From Nocardioides albus (GTDB taxonomy: Bacteria; Actinomycetota; Actinomycetes; Propionibacteriales; Nocardioidaceae), in NCBI RefSeq assembly GCF_014648255.1, contig NZ_BMQT01000001.1, positions 496,001 to 560,000 on the forward strand: a stretch of DNA of 64,000 bases. The letters run 5' to 3'. The notes beneath the pieces were generated by a model, which did not search any database, was not told the DNA's origin, and saw only the letters and a program-made list of their open reading frames with translations. A program made the position numbers and the translations under genes. Positions 7,347 to 16,528 of this stretch are shown piece by piece; the stretch's first letter is position 1; each line of letters opens with the position of its first letter.

Positions 7347-9083
7347 TCAGTCCTCGAGGTCCTCGTCCTCGTCGAGATCGCCCAGGTCGGCGAGCTCGTC
7401 GAGGAGGAGATCGAGGGGGTCGATCCCGTCGCGGTCGGCGATGATCTCGGCCCGGCGGCCGGAGACGAGCAGGTCTGCGGTGCCGAGGACCATCGCACCG
7501 TCCGCGGGAAAGTGCTCAGGCAACCCGAGCATCTTGCGGAACCGGCTGGCTCGCTGAGACGCCGACTTCACACCGAACGGTTCCAGGAGCTCACCGACAG
7601 TCACGTGGGTGTAAGGGCCGACGGAGTCGTTGGCGTGAGCGATCATCCACGCGACCGCAGCAGCAGACGTACGGGCCGCAGCGCGGCCGAGGAAGTAATC
7701 GGGGTCGGCGACCGCGAGACGGTGCAGGAGCCGACGGTTGGCGGTGCGGTGCTCGAGGTCGAGATCGCGCTCGGCGGAGGCATCGCACAGGGCCAGGATC
7801 TCCTCGATCTTCGGGCGGATGTCCTCGCGTACGCCGGTCCAGTCGAAGGGCTCATCGCCGGGGAGCGGATCGGCGTTCAGAGCATCGAGCGGTTCGCGTC
7901 CACCGACCAGGTCCGCTAGCTGGCCGGGCCCGAAACCGTAGCCGCCACCTTGCGGAATCCGCGACAGGTACGTCGGAGTCCACGCAGCGATGGCCCGAAC
8001 GGTCTCCTCGGTGCGGTCCCGGCGGATGCCGCGGAGGCGGTGGCCGAAACGTACCCATGCTGTCAGGACGTCCGGCAGCAGCACCATCTCCTCGAGCGGT
8101 GCCCTCACCTTGCGCGGGAAGTAGTCGGCCAGCAGCATCTCCGCTCGCACCGGACTCCACCGGAGCGGGTCGCCGTTGCCGTACTCGGTGCCGAGCCAGA
8201 TGAGCGGACCGACGAGCCCGCGGGCCTCGGGGTCGGCGGCGTACGCCTTGCCCTCGGGCGAAGCCACGAACTCCTCGATCAGTGCCTCTTTCGCTGCCTC
8301 GGACATCGGCTTTTGTTCAGGGAGCACACCACCCTCCGGCAGCAGCCGCAGCGCCCAGCGCAGCAGCGGACGGGCTTGAGGCCAGGCCTCCGACGTGAGC
8401 GGCGGAAACGTCATCGCACCAACGTCGACGGCCCGTTCGACGTATGCCCGTGCCCATGCCGGATCGACATGGCCGAAGGTCAGGTCGGAGTCTCGCTCGG
8501 GGTGCGCGCTGACCATCAGCACCGTCTCGTCCAGCGCCTCCGGGACCACGAAACCGTCCTTGAGAACCCGCCCGAGGTTGTTGTCGACGTAGGCAACGAA
8601 GGTGAACGCGGACCCGTCGGCGAGCTCGACTCCGATGTAGTAGTTCTCGCCGTCCAGGAGCGCCGCGTCCTTCATCTCCACGACGCGGTCAACCTTCGCC
8701 GCAGCCAGGTCACGCAGCCACCCCGGCATAGGTTGCGTACGTGTCGCCAGCGCTTCTCGGATCCGGCCCGCGAGCTCGTCGTCGTCGGTGAGTGCTGCGA
8801 TCACGTGCAGCGCGGCGGTCGAGGGCGCCAGGTCCGTGCCGAGGAAGCTCTCGACCAGCTCGGCCAGTCCCGGGCCCTGCGGCTTGTCCTCGAACGGATG
8901 CGGCGGAACCGTGGCCAACTCCATCACCGAGGACACGAGAGCAAGGAGGTCGAGGGGATGGTCTGCGTACAGGGCTCGCTTGAACTCCTTCATCAACGGC
9001 ATGTCCTCGGCGCGCGTCGTCACCTCCCTGCGCTCGATCCTCGGGCGTCGGGGGTGGTCGGCCTTCTTCCGGTTCTTCGCCAC
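7347..9083 (-). CDS. Hypothetical protein, possible DUF6398 domain
   Basis: A 578-residue soluble protein with a basic start (MAKNRKKADHPRRP). It has no signal peptide or membrane segment and ends in an acidic tail (DLGDLDEDEDLED). The region around residues 440-540 (KIEEILALCDASAERDLDLE, then a WMIAHANDS segment and a helix-turn-helix-like GVKSASQRASRFRKML) resembles the DUF6398 family. No catalytic motif was recognised. It faces rskA tail to tail with a 23-bp gap. A second unknown protein of similar character lies at 15168. Function unknown. Confidence 0.75.
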   Translation of the reverse strand: MAKNRKKADHPRRPRIERREVTTRAEDMPLMKEFKRALYADHPLDLLALVSSVMELATVPPHPFEDKPQGPGLAELVESFLGTDLAPSTAALHVIAALTDDDELAGRIREALATRTQPMPGWLRDLAAAKVDRVVEMKDAALLDGENYYIGVELADGSAFTFVAYVDNNLGRVLKDGFVVPEALDETVLMVSAHPERDSDLTFGHVDPAWARAYVERAVDVGAMTFPPLTSEAWPQARPLLRWALRLLPEGGVLPEQKPMSEAAKEALIEEFVASPEGKAYAADPEARGLVGPLIWLGTEYGNGDPLRWSPVRAEMLLADYFPRKVRAPLEEMVLLPDVLTAWVRFGHRLRGIRRDRTEETVRAIAAWTPTYLSRIPQGGGYGFGPGQLADLVGGREPLDALNADPLPGDEPFDWTGVREDIRPKIEEILALCDASAERDLDLEHRTANRRLLHRLAVADPDYFLGRAAARTSAAAVAWMIAHANDSVGPYTHVTVGELLEPFGVKSASQRASRFRKMLGLPEHFPADGAMVLGTADLLVSGRRAEIIADRDGIDPLDLLLDELADLGDLDEDEDLED

Positions 9084-9174
9084 CTGTTCAACGTAGCCAG
9101 CCCAGGACCGCTGTCGTCAACCGACGCTCACGGTTGAGATCGGTCCGCCGTCCATTCCCTGCTTGGATGGACCG

Positions 9175-9621
9175 GTGGACGCAACGCAGTGGCAGGAACG
9201 GATCACCTCTGAGCTCGCCGGCCTCCGGCAGCAGGAGTTCGTGATCATCAGCGAGCCCGAGCCCTCGGCCCCGGAGCCGACCGGATTCCTGGCCCGGCTC
9301 AGGTCGAAGGCATCCCGGTCAGCTGCGCCGTCACGCTGGGGACAGGTGCTGTGCGTGGATGACGTGCTCTACGCCGAGTTCGCCGGTACGCAGCACATCG
9401 GCGGCACCTGGGAGGCCTCCGCCGACCAGCACCAGGCGGTTCGCGCGGCCGGCTGGCTGACGCCCGACGAGACCGACCCGATCGCGCCGGCTCCGGCGGC
9501 GCCGCACTACTGGCGCACGGTCCCCCGGGCCGAAGCGTCGCTCGTCGCCGGGCTCCTCGTCGACGCCTTCCGCATTCTCGGAGCCGACTTCGCGACCCTC
9601 ACCCTCAAGAGGGATCAGTAG
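9175..9621 (+). CDS. Small hypothetical protein, possible TY-Chap (YbjN-like chaperone) fold
   Basis: A 148-residue protein with no membrane segment. It has a basic middle (ARLRSKASRSAAPSRWG) and an alpha-beta pattern (VLCVDDVLYAEFAG, AAGWLTPDETDP). The later tryptophan/proline motif and terminal helix recall the T3SS-chaperone-like TY-Chap domain that often accompanies actinobacterial type VII loci. That assignment is inference from pattern only. The GTG at 9175 with GGATGG upstream was preferred to a TTG at 9163. Its 3' end overlaps the convergent lipoprotein gene by 17 bp. Confidence 0.6.
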   Translation: MDATQWQERITSELAGLRQQEFVIISEPEPSAPEPTGFLARLRSKASRSAAPSRWGQVLCVDDVLYAEFAGTQHIGGTWEASADQHQAVRAAGWLTPDETDPIAPAPAAPHYWRTVPRAEASLVAGLLVDAFRILGADFATLTLKRDQ

Positions 9622-10270
9622 CCAACGGCTCGGTCGCGCTGCAGAACAGATGCTGCGCATCGTGACCGGCGTTGCCGTGCGCGAAGGTGAGACCCCCGTC
9701 GGTTTCTTCGACCTTCGGCGCGGACGGGATCGGCGAGGCGACCACGCCGACGCAGAAGCGTACGGCCACCAGCTCCTGAGGCAGCGTGATCTTCCCGTGC
9801 CCGAGATCGTCCCCGAAGGGTTGGTTGCGGGTCGCCGGGAGGTCGGTGCCGGTCTCGACCGTCAACGTCTCCCCCGGAGCCAACAGGTGACCGCCACCCG
9901 TGGGCGCGACTGCCAGCTCGACGCCTGGCGGCCAGGGGAACGCTCGATGAGAGAGCACCAGGACGGGGCCGTCCTCACTGCTCTCGGCGGTGACGTACGG
10001 GGCGGTCGACAGCTTCGTCCCTGCCCCCGACGAGACCAGCGTCCGGTCTGCGACGAAGACCTCGGTCGCCTCGTTGTTGGTGACCGTGTAGGTCACCGCG
10101 ACCGTCGTCGGGTCGGCCTCGATGTCGGCCGAGAAGTCGACGTCGGGTGTGGCTGCCGGCGAGCTCGGGTCGGGCGGCTCGCCACCGTCCTCGAATCCCG
10201 GCACAGCCGACCCGCAGCCGCTCAGCGCGACGAGGAGTGCCGCGACCGTCGAGCACCGGCGCCATCTCAT
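9605..10270 (-). CDS. Putative lipoprotein of the ESX-like substrate operon
   Basis: A 221-residue protein whose signal peptide ends in a lipobox (VALSGCGSAVPG, Cys19). A Pro/Ser linker and a beta-rich domain follow (VAVTYTVTNNEATEVFVADRT, HLLAPGETLTVETG), looking like an Ig-type fold outside the membrane. No enzyme motif is visible. It is the last of six same-strand genes spaced by 3-7 bp or overlapping, so it is probably co-transcribed with the WXG100-like genes at 11518-13019. Function unknown. Confidence 0.72.
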   Translation of the reverse strand: MRWRRCSTVAALLVALSGCGSAVPGFEDGGEPPDPSSPAATPDVDFSADIEADPTTVAVTYTVTNNEATEVFVADRTLVSSGAGTKLSTAPYVTAESSEDGPVLVLSHRAFPWPPGVELAVAPTGGGHLLAPGETLTVETGTDLPATRNQPFGDDLGHGKITLPQELVAVRFCVGVVASPIPSAPKVEETDGGLTFAHGNAGHDAQHLFCSATEPLATDPS

Positions 10271-10273
10271 CGT

Positions 10274-10717
10274 TCAGTAGGCGCCGAGCTGTTGGCAGAG
10301 CAGGCGGTAGAAGGCGGTGTTGGTCATCGGGGTGAGCTTGTCGCCCAGGGCGAGATGGACCCCATCGGAGCCGTTGACACCGGCGAGCTGCCACGAGCCG
10401 ACCGTGATCGACCAGGCGGTGCGGGCGCTGACCTCGTACAGGGCCGCGTCTCGGACGGCCTGGTCCTCGCCCAGCAGCTCGGCCATCCGGGCAGTCGGGA
10501 AAGGACGCACTGACCCGGCCGCGCCCTTGACCGGACGGATCTTCAGGGTGCGGACCAGGCTCGGGACGAGGTGACCGCGCGGGAGGTCGAGGGGCTGCGT
10601 ACGGGTGCCGTCGACGCCCAGCTCGAGGTGGATGCCTTCGGGGCCGACCGTGGCGCGGTGCTCGAGCCGCCCGCCGGGACCGGCCAGGATCCAGGCGACC
10701 TCCGCCGCGGCGCTCAT
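10274..10717 (-). CDS. Hypothetical protein in ESX-like substrate operon
   Basis: A 147-residue soluble protein starting MSAAAEVAWILAGPGGRLEH. It has no signal peptide, membrane helix or known motif. The middle (LVPSLVRTLKIRPVKG) and end (NTAFYRLLCQQLGAY) look like an alpha-beta fold. The ATG overlaps the previous gene's TGA by 3 bases, so translation is coupled. A chaperone or EspG-like adaptor role is conceivable from position only. Confidence 0.68.
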   Translation of the reverse strand: MSAAAEVAWILAGPGGRLEHRATVGPEGIHLELGVDGTRTQPLDLPRGHLVPSLVRTLKIRPVKGAAGSVRPFPTARMAELLGEDQAVRDAALYEVSARTAWSITVGSWQLAGVNGSDGVHLALGDKLTPMTNTAFYRLLCQQLGAY

Positions 10718-11154
10718 GCCGGGCTCCAGGTCGCAGCGGTGGCGTCGATCTGGGCGGCCCAGGTGGCGTAGGCACTGGTCGGAACCGTCGCGGTGAGGGT
10801 GTGGCCGACCCCGTCGATGGCCACGAACCACTGCTCCATGGTCAGCGCGGTCTCGCCCGGCCCGTCGTACATCGCCAACCGCCGCCCCGCCTCCTGACCC
10901 GCGATCGTGAGTCGCTCGAGGTCGATCGGCGTGTAGCCCGGCATCATCTCGGCGAACGCCATCTCCGAGCCGACCTGCCAGTCGCGAAACCCCAGGTCAC
11001 CGTTGGTCTGCGCGGTCACCGTGATGTTGGCGCGGAAGGTGCCGTCGACCGGCGCGAGCGCCAGGAAGCGTACGCCCTCGGGTGGCTCGACGCTCTCCCA
11101 GCCGTCCGGGAGGGTCATGGTCGTCTGGTCGTCGGAGCTTTCGGGCACGGTCAC
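10714..11154 (-). CDS. LpqN/DcrB-like (DUF1795-type) cytosolic protein
   Basis: A 146-residue protein without signal peptide. The pattern LPDGWESVEPPEGVRFLALA, then FRANITVTAQ, then a late LTMEQWFVAIDGVGHTLTAT resembles the LpqN/PsbP/DcrB fold, here lacking the usual lipoprotein signal. The GTG at 11154 overlaps the upstream TGA as GTGA, so the start is well defined. The role in the operon is unknown; such folds may act as substrate carriers or chaperones. Confidence 0.68.
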   Translation of the reverse strand: MTVPESSDDQTTMTLPDGWESVEPPEGVRFLALAPVDGTFRANITVTAQTNGDLGFRDWQVGSEMAFAEMMPGYTPIDLERLTIAGQEAGRRLAMYDGPGETALTMEQWFVAIDGVGHTLTATVPTSAYATWAAQIDATAATWSPA

Positions 11155-11510
11155 TTCTTTCCCGCGGTGCGCTTCTTCTTCGGCTGCGACTCGCGATACC
11201 ACTTCGGCTTGATGAACGGCGGGGTCGGCAGGATGACCAGCAGCGGGTAGACGAGGCAGGTGAGCAGGAAGAGCCCACCGATGATCGTCCACGCCGCGGT
11301 CTGCTCCGGCACCAACCCGAACGCCGTCGAGCCGGTGATGGCCAGCGCGGAGATGCAGGGCAGATGGATGAGGACGACGTCCTCGCCCACTCCGCCCCGG
11401 TTCCACGAGCTCGCCCAGGAGCGGGCGCCGGCCGAGAGCCCGAGATGCTGCCAGATGCTGACCCCGGCGCCGATGGCACCGGCGGCCAGGATGAGTACGG
11501 CCCAGATCAT
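11151..11510 (-). CDS. Small membrane protein, candidate immunity/partner of the glycine-zipper protein
   Basis: A 119-residue protein with about three hydrophobic helices: IWAVLILAAGAIGAGVSIW near the start, a CISALAITGSTAFGLV segment, and AAWTIIGGLFLLTCLVYPLL. It ends in a strongly basic tail (KPKWYRESQPKKKRTAGKK). It starts 7 bp after the large WXG100-like gene and is translationally coupled to the next gene. Position and topology would fit a membrane immunity protein or an anchor, but no family was recognised. Confidence 0.68.
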   Translation of the reverse strand: MIWAVLILAAGAIGAGVSIWQHLGLSAGARSWASSWNRGGVGEDVVLIHLPCISALAITGSTAFGLVPEQTAAWTIIGGLFLLTCLVYPLLVILPTPPFIKPKWYRESQPKKKRTAGKK

Positions 11511-11517
11511 TGCGGTC

Positions 11518-12720
11518 CTAGTCCCAGAAGGTGATGGCGTCGCCGACATCGGAGGCTACCTCGCCGGCGCCCTCCGCGAAGTCGCTGACCCCGTCGACGA
11601 CGGCCTCACCGAGCTCACCGGCCTCGTCGACCACGAAGTCGGCCGCCTTGCCTGCCAGCCCGGAGCCGATCGCACCGCCGACCAGACCGCCGACGACACC
11701 GCCGATGACCGTTCCCGGTCCGGGGAAGATGCTGCCGATGGCGGCTCCGGCCTGGGCACCGGCCCAGGCGCCACCCGCGGCGCCTGCGGTCGTGATCGCC
11801 GAGGTGCTCACGGTGCGGCTCACGCGCTCGGTCGTCGACAGCGACGGGTCGTCGGCGTCCTTCTGCCACTGCTCCCACGCCGAGGTGCCGGCCGTGACCA
11901 CCCAGCCGGCGCGGGTCGCCCACTTGCCCGCGGTCAGCCACTTGCCGCGTACCTCTGCCTTGTAGGCCTTCGCGTGCCAGTTCTTGTCGCTGAGCACCTT
12001 CGCGGCACGCTCGAGCTTGGTCAGACTCGCCGGGCTGGCGAAGTTTCCGTTGACGCGCGGCTGGAAAACGCCGTAGCGGCTCTTCACCATCCAGTCGATG
12101 CCGGCGCCGGCGCCGAGGCCGGCCAGGCCCAGAGCGTACGCACCGATCTGCATGCCGTCAGAGAAGTCCTTCGGCAGCAGACCCAGGTCCTCGAGGCGGT
12201 CCTCGATCCAGCCGTCACCGGTCGACTTCGAGATCGCCTTGCCGAGGTCCTCGTGGGCGTTGTCCTCGTCCTTGCGAGCCGTCTCGACCCGGCTGACCAG
12301 CGCGTTCCACTTCTCGACCTTGGTGTTGTGAGCCTTGACGTCGCCCTCGGACGCGCTCTCGCCCGGGTCGGTCGGCGGGGAGATCATGGTGCCGCTGACC
12401 GTCAGCCCGGCGCCGCTGGCCTCGGCGCGGATCGTGGACATCTTGGTCTCGACCGCCTTGAGGTCACCCGAGAACGTGGAGAGGCCCTTGCCCATGGCCT
12501 CGATGCGCGACTCGAGCTGACGTAGGTCGCTCTTGCGCTTCTCCGCCTTCGTCTCGAAGGCGGCACCGGCCTGGCCCTTCCACGAGCCGGCGGTCTTGAT
12601 CGCCTTGCCCAGGTCGTCGAGCGCATCGCCGACCGCATCCTTGGCGGTCGTGCACGCGTCCGCCGCGGTCTGCGCCGCCGCCGCGTCGCCGTAGACCTTG
12701 GTGTCCATCGCCTCAGGCAT
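11518..12720 (-). CDS. WXG100-like putative type VII secretion substrate with glycine-zipper region
   Basis: A 400-residue protein. Residues 1-115 are an alpha-helical WXG100/LXG-like hairpin with W47-K-G49 (GSWKGQAGAAFETKAEKRK). A linker and a middle domain (about 120-290) contain a short hydrophobic stretch (IGAYALGLAGLGAGAGI). Residues 308-365 are extremely rich in glycine and alanine with GxxxG spacing (GGAWAGAQAGAAIGS, VIGGVVGGLVGGAIGSGLAG), typical of membrane-inserting glycine zippers. No nuclease or ADP-ribosyl motif was found. It overlaps the 99-residue WXG-like gene by 1 base (TGATG). Likely secreted by an ESX system encoded elsewhere. Confidence 0.8.
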   Translation of the reverse strand: MPEAMDTKVYGDAAAAQTAADACTTAKDAVGDALDDLGKAIKTAGSWKGQAGAAFETKAEKRKSDLRQLESRIEAMGKGLSTFSGDLKAVETKMSTIRAEASGAGLTVSGTMISPPTDPGESASEGDVKAHNTKVEKWNALVSRVETARKDEDNAHEDLGKAISKSTGDGWIEDRLEDLGLLPKDFSDGMQIGAYALGLAGLGAGAGIDWMVKSRYGVFQPRVNGNFASPASLTKLERAAKVLSDKNWHAKAYKAEVRGKWLTAGKWATRAGWVVTAGTSAWEQWQKDADDPSLSTTERVSRTVSTSAITTAGAAGGAWAGAQAGAAIGSIFPGPGTVIGGVVGGLVGGAIGSGLAGKAADFVVDEAGELGEAVVDGVSDFAEGAGEVASDVGDAITFWD

Positions 12721-13019
12721 CAGCTGCCCCTCACCTTCTGCTCCTGACGCCGGCCCGCCTCGCCGGCCGCCTCGTCGCTGGTGGTCGCGTGGTCGAGAGC
12801 ATTCTGTACGCCGTCGCTGAGCGAACCGAGGCCCTCGGACATGCCACCGACGGCCGCCGCCAGCGACGCCAGCGCGGTCGCGACCTCGGAGGACGACTCG
12901 CCGACGTCCGGCGTCTTCTGCAGCGGCTCGGCCTGCTTGAAGAGGTCGCCGCCGGCGGTGTTGAGCGTGTTCTTGATGGACCTGAGATCGTCGGGATCGA
13001 CGTGCATGTCTTCGGTCAT
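12720..13019 (-). CDS. WXG100/EspC-like small helical partner protein
   Basis: A 99-residue helical protein (VDPDDLRSIKNTLNTAGGDL, then VATALASLAAAVGGMSEGLG). It lacks cysteine and membrane helices, as expected of the small ESX partner proteins and of the EspC/DUF2580 class. There is no clear W-x-G turn, so strict WXG100 membership is uncertain. First gene of the six-gene operon that runs to 9605. No EccC, EccD or mycosin gene is present in the window. Confidence 0.75.
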   Translation of the reverse strand: MTEDMHVDPDDLRSIKNTLNTAGGDLFKQAEPLQKTPDVGESSSEVATALASLAAAVGGMSEGLGSLSDGVQNALDHATTSDEAAGEAGRRQEQKVRGS

Positions 13020-13072
13020 GTCTTCGTCCTACCCCGTTTCGCCGATTTCAAACACGACAAGGGTAAAAGCCT

Positions 13073-15094
13073 CTATGGGCGGGGCATCAAGGCGGTCCCG
13101 GCGTTCTGCAGATCCTGCTCGTCGTCGACGATCCTGCGGGAGAGGGCGGCGAGCGCCGCGTCGAGCTTGGCGTCGTCGGCGCCCCAGTCGGAGAGCTCGG
13201 CGGCGAGCCATGCCTTGAAGGCGGCGACCAGCTCGTCCAGCTCCGCCCGGCCGGCCTCCGTCAACGCGTACGCCGTCTCGTCACCGGCGAGGTAGCCCTG
13301 CGCGGCGGCAGCGGCGAACGCCGGCGCCAGCACCTCACCGGGCATCCCGAGGCGATGGCCGATCGCCACCAGCGAGGTGTCAGCCCCGACCCGCTCACGG
13401 ATCCCGACCTGACGTACGCACCATGCGGTCGCCGCGCCGAGGTCGACCGCCGACTCCCGCAGCATCGTGAAGGTCTCCGGCGGCTGACGGCGGACCAGCT
13501 GGGCGACGGCGACGGCGAGCCGCGTCGCACTGTCGGACGAGCTGGGCATCGCGAAACCGTCGCCCGCGTCGGTCGCGGCGGCCCGCGAGGTGCCGCGCAG
13601 CGGCACCTCCTTGAGGAAGAGCGCGAGCAGGAACGCCAGCCCGGCGACCGGCACCGCGGCAAGGAAGACCAGATGCAGCGTCTCCGCGTAGGCGTCGATG
13701 ATCGGAGCGCTCTGGGCGTCGGTCAACGCATGGAGCGCGGCGGGCGTCGCGACCGCGTCGGCGGAGACCCCTGCCGAGGCGATCGCAGCCGGCAGCCGAT
13801 CGGCGAGCTCGTTGGCGTAGACGGTGCCCATGATCGAGGCTCCGAACGAGCTTCCCATCGTCCGGAAGAAGGTGACCCCGGAGGTGGCCACACCCAGGTC
13901 CTCGTAGGCCGCGGTGTTCTGCACGATGATCGTGAGGATCTGCATGCTCAGGCCGACACCCATGCCCATGATCAGCAGGTAGACCGACATCATCAAGGTG
14001 CTGGTGTCGGCGTCCATGGTCGAGAGCAGATAGAGCCCCAAGGCCATGATCAGCGCCCCGGCGACCGGGAAGATCTTGTAGCGCCCCGTCCGGCCCACGA
14101 TCGACCCCGCGAGCGTCGAGGTCACCAGCAGGCCGATGACCATCGGCAGAGTGCGGATTCCCGACGACGTCGCGGAGACGCCGTGGACATACTGCATATA
14201 CGTCGGCAGGTAGGTCATCGCGCCGAGCATCGCGAAGCCGACGATGAACGAGAGCAGGACGCTCACCGTGAACACCCGGTCCCGGAACAGTCGCAGCGGC
14301 AGGATCGGCGACACCGCCCGCGACTCGACCCACACGAAGATCGCGAAGGCGACGGCGGAGCCGACGAACAGGCCGATGATGGTCGCCGACCCCCAGGCGT
14401 ACTCCGTCCCGCCCCAGCTGACCGCCAGCGTCAACATCGAGGCGCCGAGACCGACGAAGAGGATGCCGAGGTAGTCGATCGACGGGCGCTTCCCGCGGGC
14501 GATCTGCGGCAGCGTGAGGCTGGCGATCGCGATCACCGCGATCCCGAGCGGCAGGTTGATGTAGAACGCCCAGCGCCAGGAGAGGTGGTCGGTGAAGAGC
14601 CCGCCGAGGAGCGGGCCGAGGACGGTGGTGGCGCCGAAGACGGCACCGAGCGCGCCCTGATACTTCCCGCGCTCACGCAGCGGGATGATGTCGCCGATCA
14701 GCGCCGTCGCGGTCACCATCAGTCCGCCGGCGCCGATGCCCTGGACAGCTCGCGCACCGATCAGCCAGGCCATGTCCGTCGCGAAGCCGCACGCCGCCGA
14801 GGCCAGGATGAAGAGCCCGGCGGAGACCTGCAGCAGCAGCTTGCGGCCGAAGAGATCGCCGAACTTTCCGGCGAGCACGGTCGCCACGGTCTCGGCCAGC
14901 AGGTAGGAGGAGACCACCCATGACAGGTGGCCGGCGCCTCCGACATCGGCCACGATCGTCGGCAGAGCGGTCGACACGATCGTCTGGTCGAGCGCCGCGA
15001 GCAGCATGCCGAGGAGCACGGTGCCGAAGATCAGGTTGATCCGGCGACGGCTCAGCTGAGGCTCGGTGTCCGATGCGGCCTGCTGTGCAGCCAT
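13073..15094 (-). CDS. DHA2-family MFS drug exporter with C-terminal winged-helix-like extension
   Basis: A 673-residue MFS permease of the 14-helix EmrB/QacA type. It has the antiporter motif region [18 protein letters not shown], the motif A segment [10 protein letters not shown] and the arginine helix [14 protein letters not shown]. Proton-driven export of drugs or lipophilic compounds is expected. After the last helix, residues 535-673 form a soluble extension ([39 protein letters not shown]) that looks like a MarR-type winged helix without a membrane segment. The ATG at 15094 follows GGGGTCGCC; a GTG 12 nt upstream is the alternative. No adjacent regulator. Confidence 0.88.
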   Translation of the reverse strand: MAAQQAASDTEPQLSRRRINLIFGTVLLGMLLAALDQTIVSTALPTIVADVGGAGHLSWVVSSYLLAETVATVLAGKFGDLFGRKLLLQVSAGLFILASAACGFATDMAWLIGARAVQGIGAGGLMVTATALIGDIIPLRERGKYQGALGAVFGATTVLGPLLGGLFTDHLSWRWAFYINLPLGIAVIAIASLTLPQIARGKRPSIDYLGILFVGLGASMLTLAVSWGGTEYAWGSATIIGLFVGSAVAFAIFVWVESRAVSPILPLRLFRDRVFTVSVLLSFIVGFAMLGAMTYLPTYMQYVHGVSATSSGIRTLPMVIGLLVTSTLAGSIVGRTGRYKIFPVAGALIMALGLYLLSTMDADTSTLMMSVYLLIMGMGVGLSMQILTIIVQNTAAYEDLGVATSGVTFFRTMGSSFGASIMGTVYANELADRLPAAIASAGVSADAVATPAALHALTDAQSAPIIDAYAETLHLVFLAAVPVAGLAFLLALFLKEVPLRGTSRAAATDAGDGFAMPSSSDSATRLAVAVAQLVRRQPPETFTMLRESAVDLGAATAWCVRQVGIRERVGADTSLVAIGHRLGMPGEVLAPAFAAAAAQGYLAGDETAYALTEAGRAELDELVAAFKAWLAAELSDWGADDAKLDAALAALSRRIVDDEQDLQNAGTALMPRP

Positions 15095-15167
15095 GGCGAC
15101 CCCCACGTCTCGACTGCAATCAAACTAAGCCAAACCTCGGGGTCGAGTGCGGGATTCTTGCGGAATG

Positions 15168-16325
15168 TCAGGCGGCCTCCTCGTGATGGTCGGTCAGCTC
15201 GCGGATGAGGCTCGCGGCTGGTTCGTGGACGAAGTCGATGAACCCGCCGAGCGCGGCAAGGCCTTCCACCGGCACACCCCCACGCAGCGCCTTGATCGTC
15301 GCCGGCCGCACCAGCCACGCGGCCAGGCACGCTGGATAGTCGGCGGCGTGGTCGAACAGCTCATCGAGCTCGTCATGCTCCTCGTCTGGGTTTCGGAACG
15401 CGTGCAGGCCCGCATCCATGGCGAGATTGGCCAGCCCGTAGGGAATGTCGGTGAGCAGGCCGTAGTCGCGCAGACCACGGTGCGTCCAGATCTCCCCCGG
15501 GTCATGCTCGGGCCGCTCGCTCGCATCCCGCAGCGCGTCGATCCACCGTTCGGGCTCGTCCGCGACGGCGTACGCCACCTCCTCAGGCACCCGCAGCGGG
15601 GCCGTCTCGAACATCCGGCCGCCGTCGATCGGCACGCTCCGGCCGATCACGCACTCGCCGTCATCGACGAGGAGTCCTGCGCCGATGTTGATCGTCGACA
15701 ACTGCTCTCCGGTCGCCGGATCCTCCCAGAGCAGCTGCCGCGGCTCGCGCGCCAGCAGACGTACGCCGCGCATCGGCGCCCGCGCCCACTCCCAGATCCG
15801 GTCGGCGCCGGCGATGAGGTCGCCAGACGCGTCGTGGCGCAGAAACGCCTCGAGCCCGCCGAGGTCGTAGAGGAACGTCTGGCGGTAGACCCAGTCGCGA
15901 TCCAAGATCTGGATCCGGTCTTCCTCGCGGTCGCGGCCGGGATGGGGTCCGCCACGGACGTCCAGAGCGAGGTTGATCGCCTTCGCCATCCGCCACTTGT
16001 TGCGCGAATGGGTCCCCTGCAGCGCTTGGGCGAGGAGCCACCGCGAGTGGGCCCATCGGGGGATGAGCGCCCCGAGCAGCCACATCTGCTCGAGCCGCTC
16101 GAGTCGCGACGGATGCCAGAACTGCTCCTTGTCGAGCTGGTCGGTGGTCCGCCGAACGATCTCCAGGGCCGCCTTCACATCACCTCGAGCCTCGGCGTCG
16201 TTCACCGCGAACATCGCCGGCCAGTAGGGACTGTCGACCACCTTCTCGGCGAACGACCGCCGCCGAGGGTCCCCGAATCTGTTGCGCGGCCGGGGCGCCT
16301 TCTCGCGCTTCTTTCGTTTGGGCAT
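15168..16325 (-). CDS. Hypothetical protein
   Basis: A 385-residue soluble protein with a basic start (MPKRKKREKAPRPRNRFG). An alpha-helical N-terminal part (SPYWPAMFAVNDAEARGDVK, HPSRLERLEQMWLLG) is followed by a mixed part containing RIWEWARAPMRGVRLL and an acidic end. The repeated helices recall SEC-C or tetratricopeptide-associated proteins, but no domain could be named. It is 73 bp downstream of the MFS gene start and divergent from the AbiEi-like gene. Function unknown. Confidence 0.72.
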   Translation of the reverse strand: MPKRKKREKAPRPRNRFGDPRRRSFAEKVVDSPYWPAMFAVNDAEARGDVKAALEIVRRTTDQLDKEQFWHPSRLERLEQMWLLGALIPRWAHSRWLLAQALQGTHSRNKWRMAKAINLALDVRGGPHPGRDREEDRIQILDRDWVYRQTFLYDLGGLEAFLRHDASGDLIAGADRIWEWARAPMRGVRLLAREPRQLLWEDPATGEQLSTINIGAGLLVDDGECVIGRSVPIDGGRMFETAPLRVPEEVAYAVADEPERWIDALRDASERPEHDPGEIWTHRGLRDYGLLTDIPYGLANLAMDAGLHAFRNPDEEHDELDELFDHAADYPACLAAWLVRPATIKALRGGVPVEGLAALGGFIDFVHEPAASLIRELTDHHEEAA

Positions 16326-16528
16326 GGGACCAGCAGATCTCCGATCCGCATGTCTCCGCCACCCTCTTCGACGGACCTGTGGATAACTCGATCCCCAACT
16401 CGCCTGTGGACAGTAATTGGCCTACTGACCAGCGCCTACACGATCCTCACAAGACTGTCGGTGGCCGCACCTATCGTCTCGAGAGACAGCATCGGGAAAC
16501 CGGAGACGGGCGTTCGAAAGGCAGGACG

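Noticed and set aside
13355..14923. Plus-strand 522-codon open frame opposite the MFS gene
   Set aside because: Extremely Arg/Asp/Gly/His-rich shadow frame; the minus frame shows 14 membrane helices and MFS motifs.
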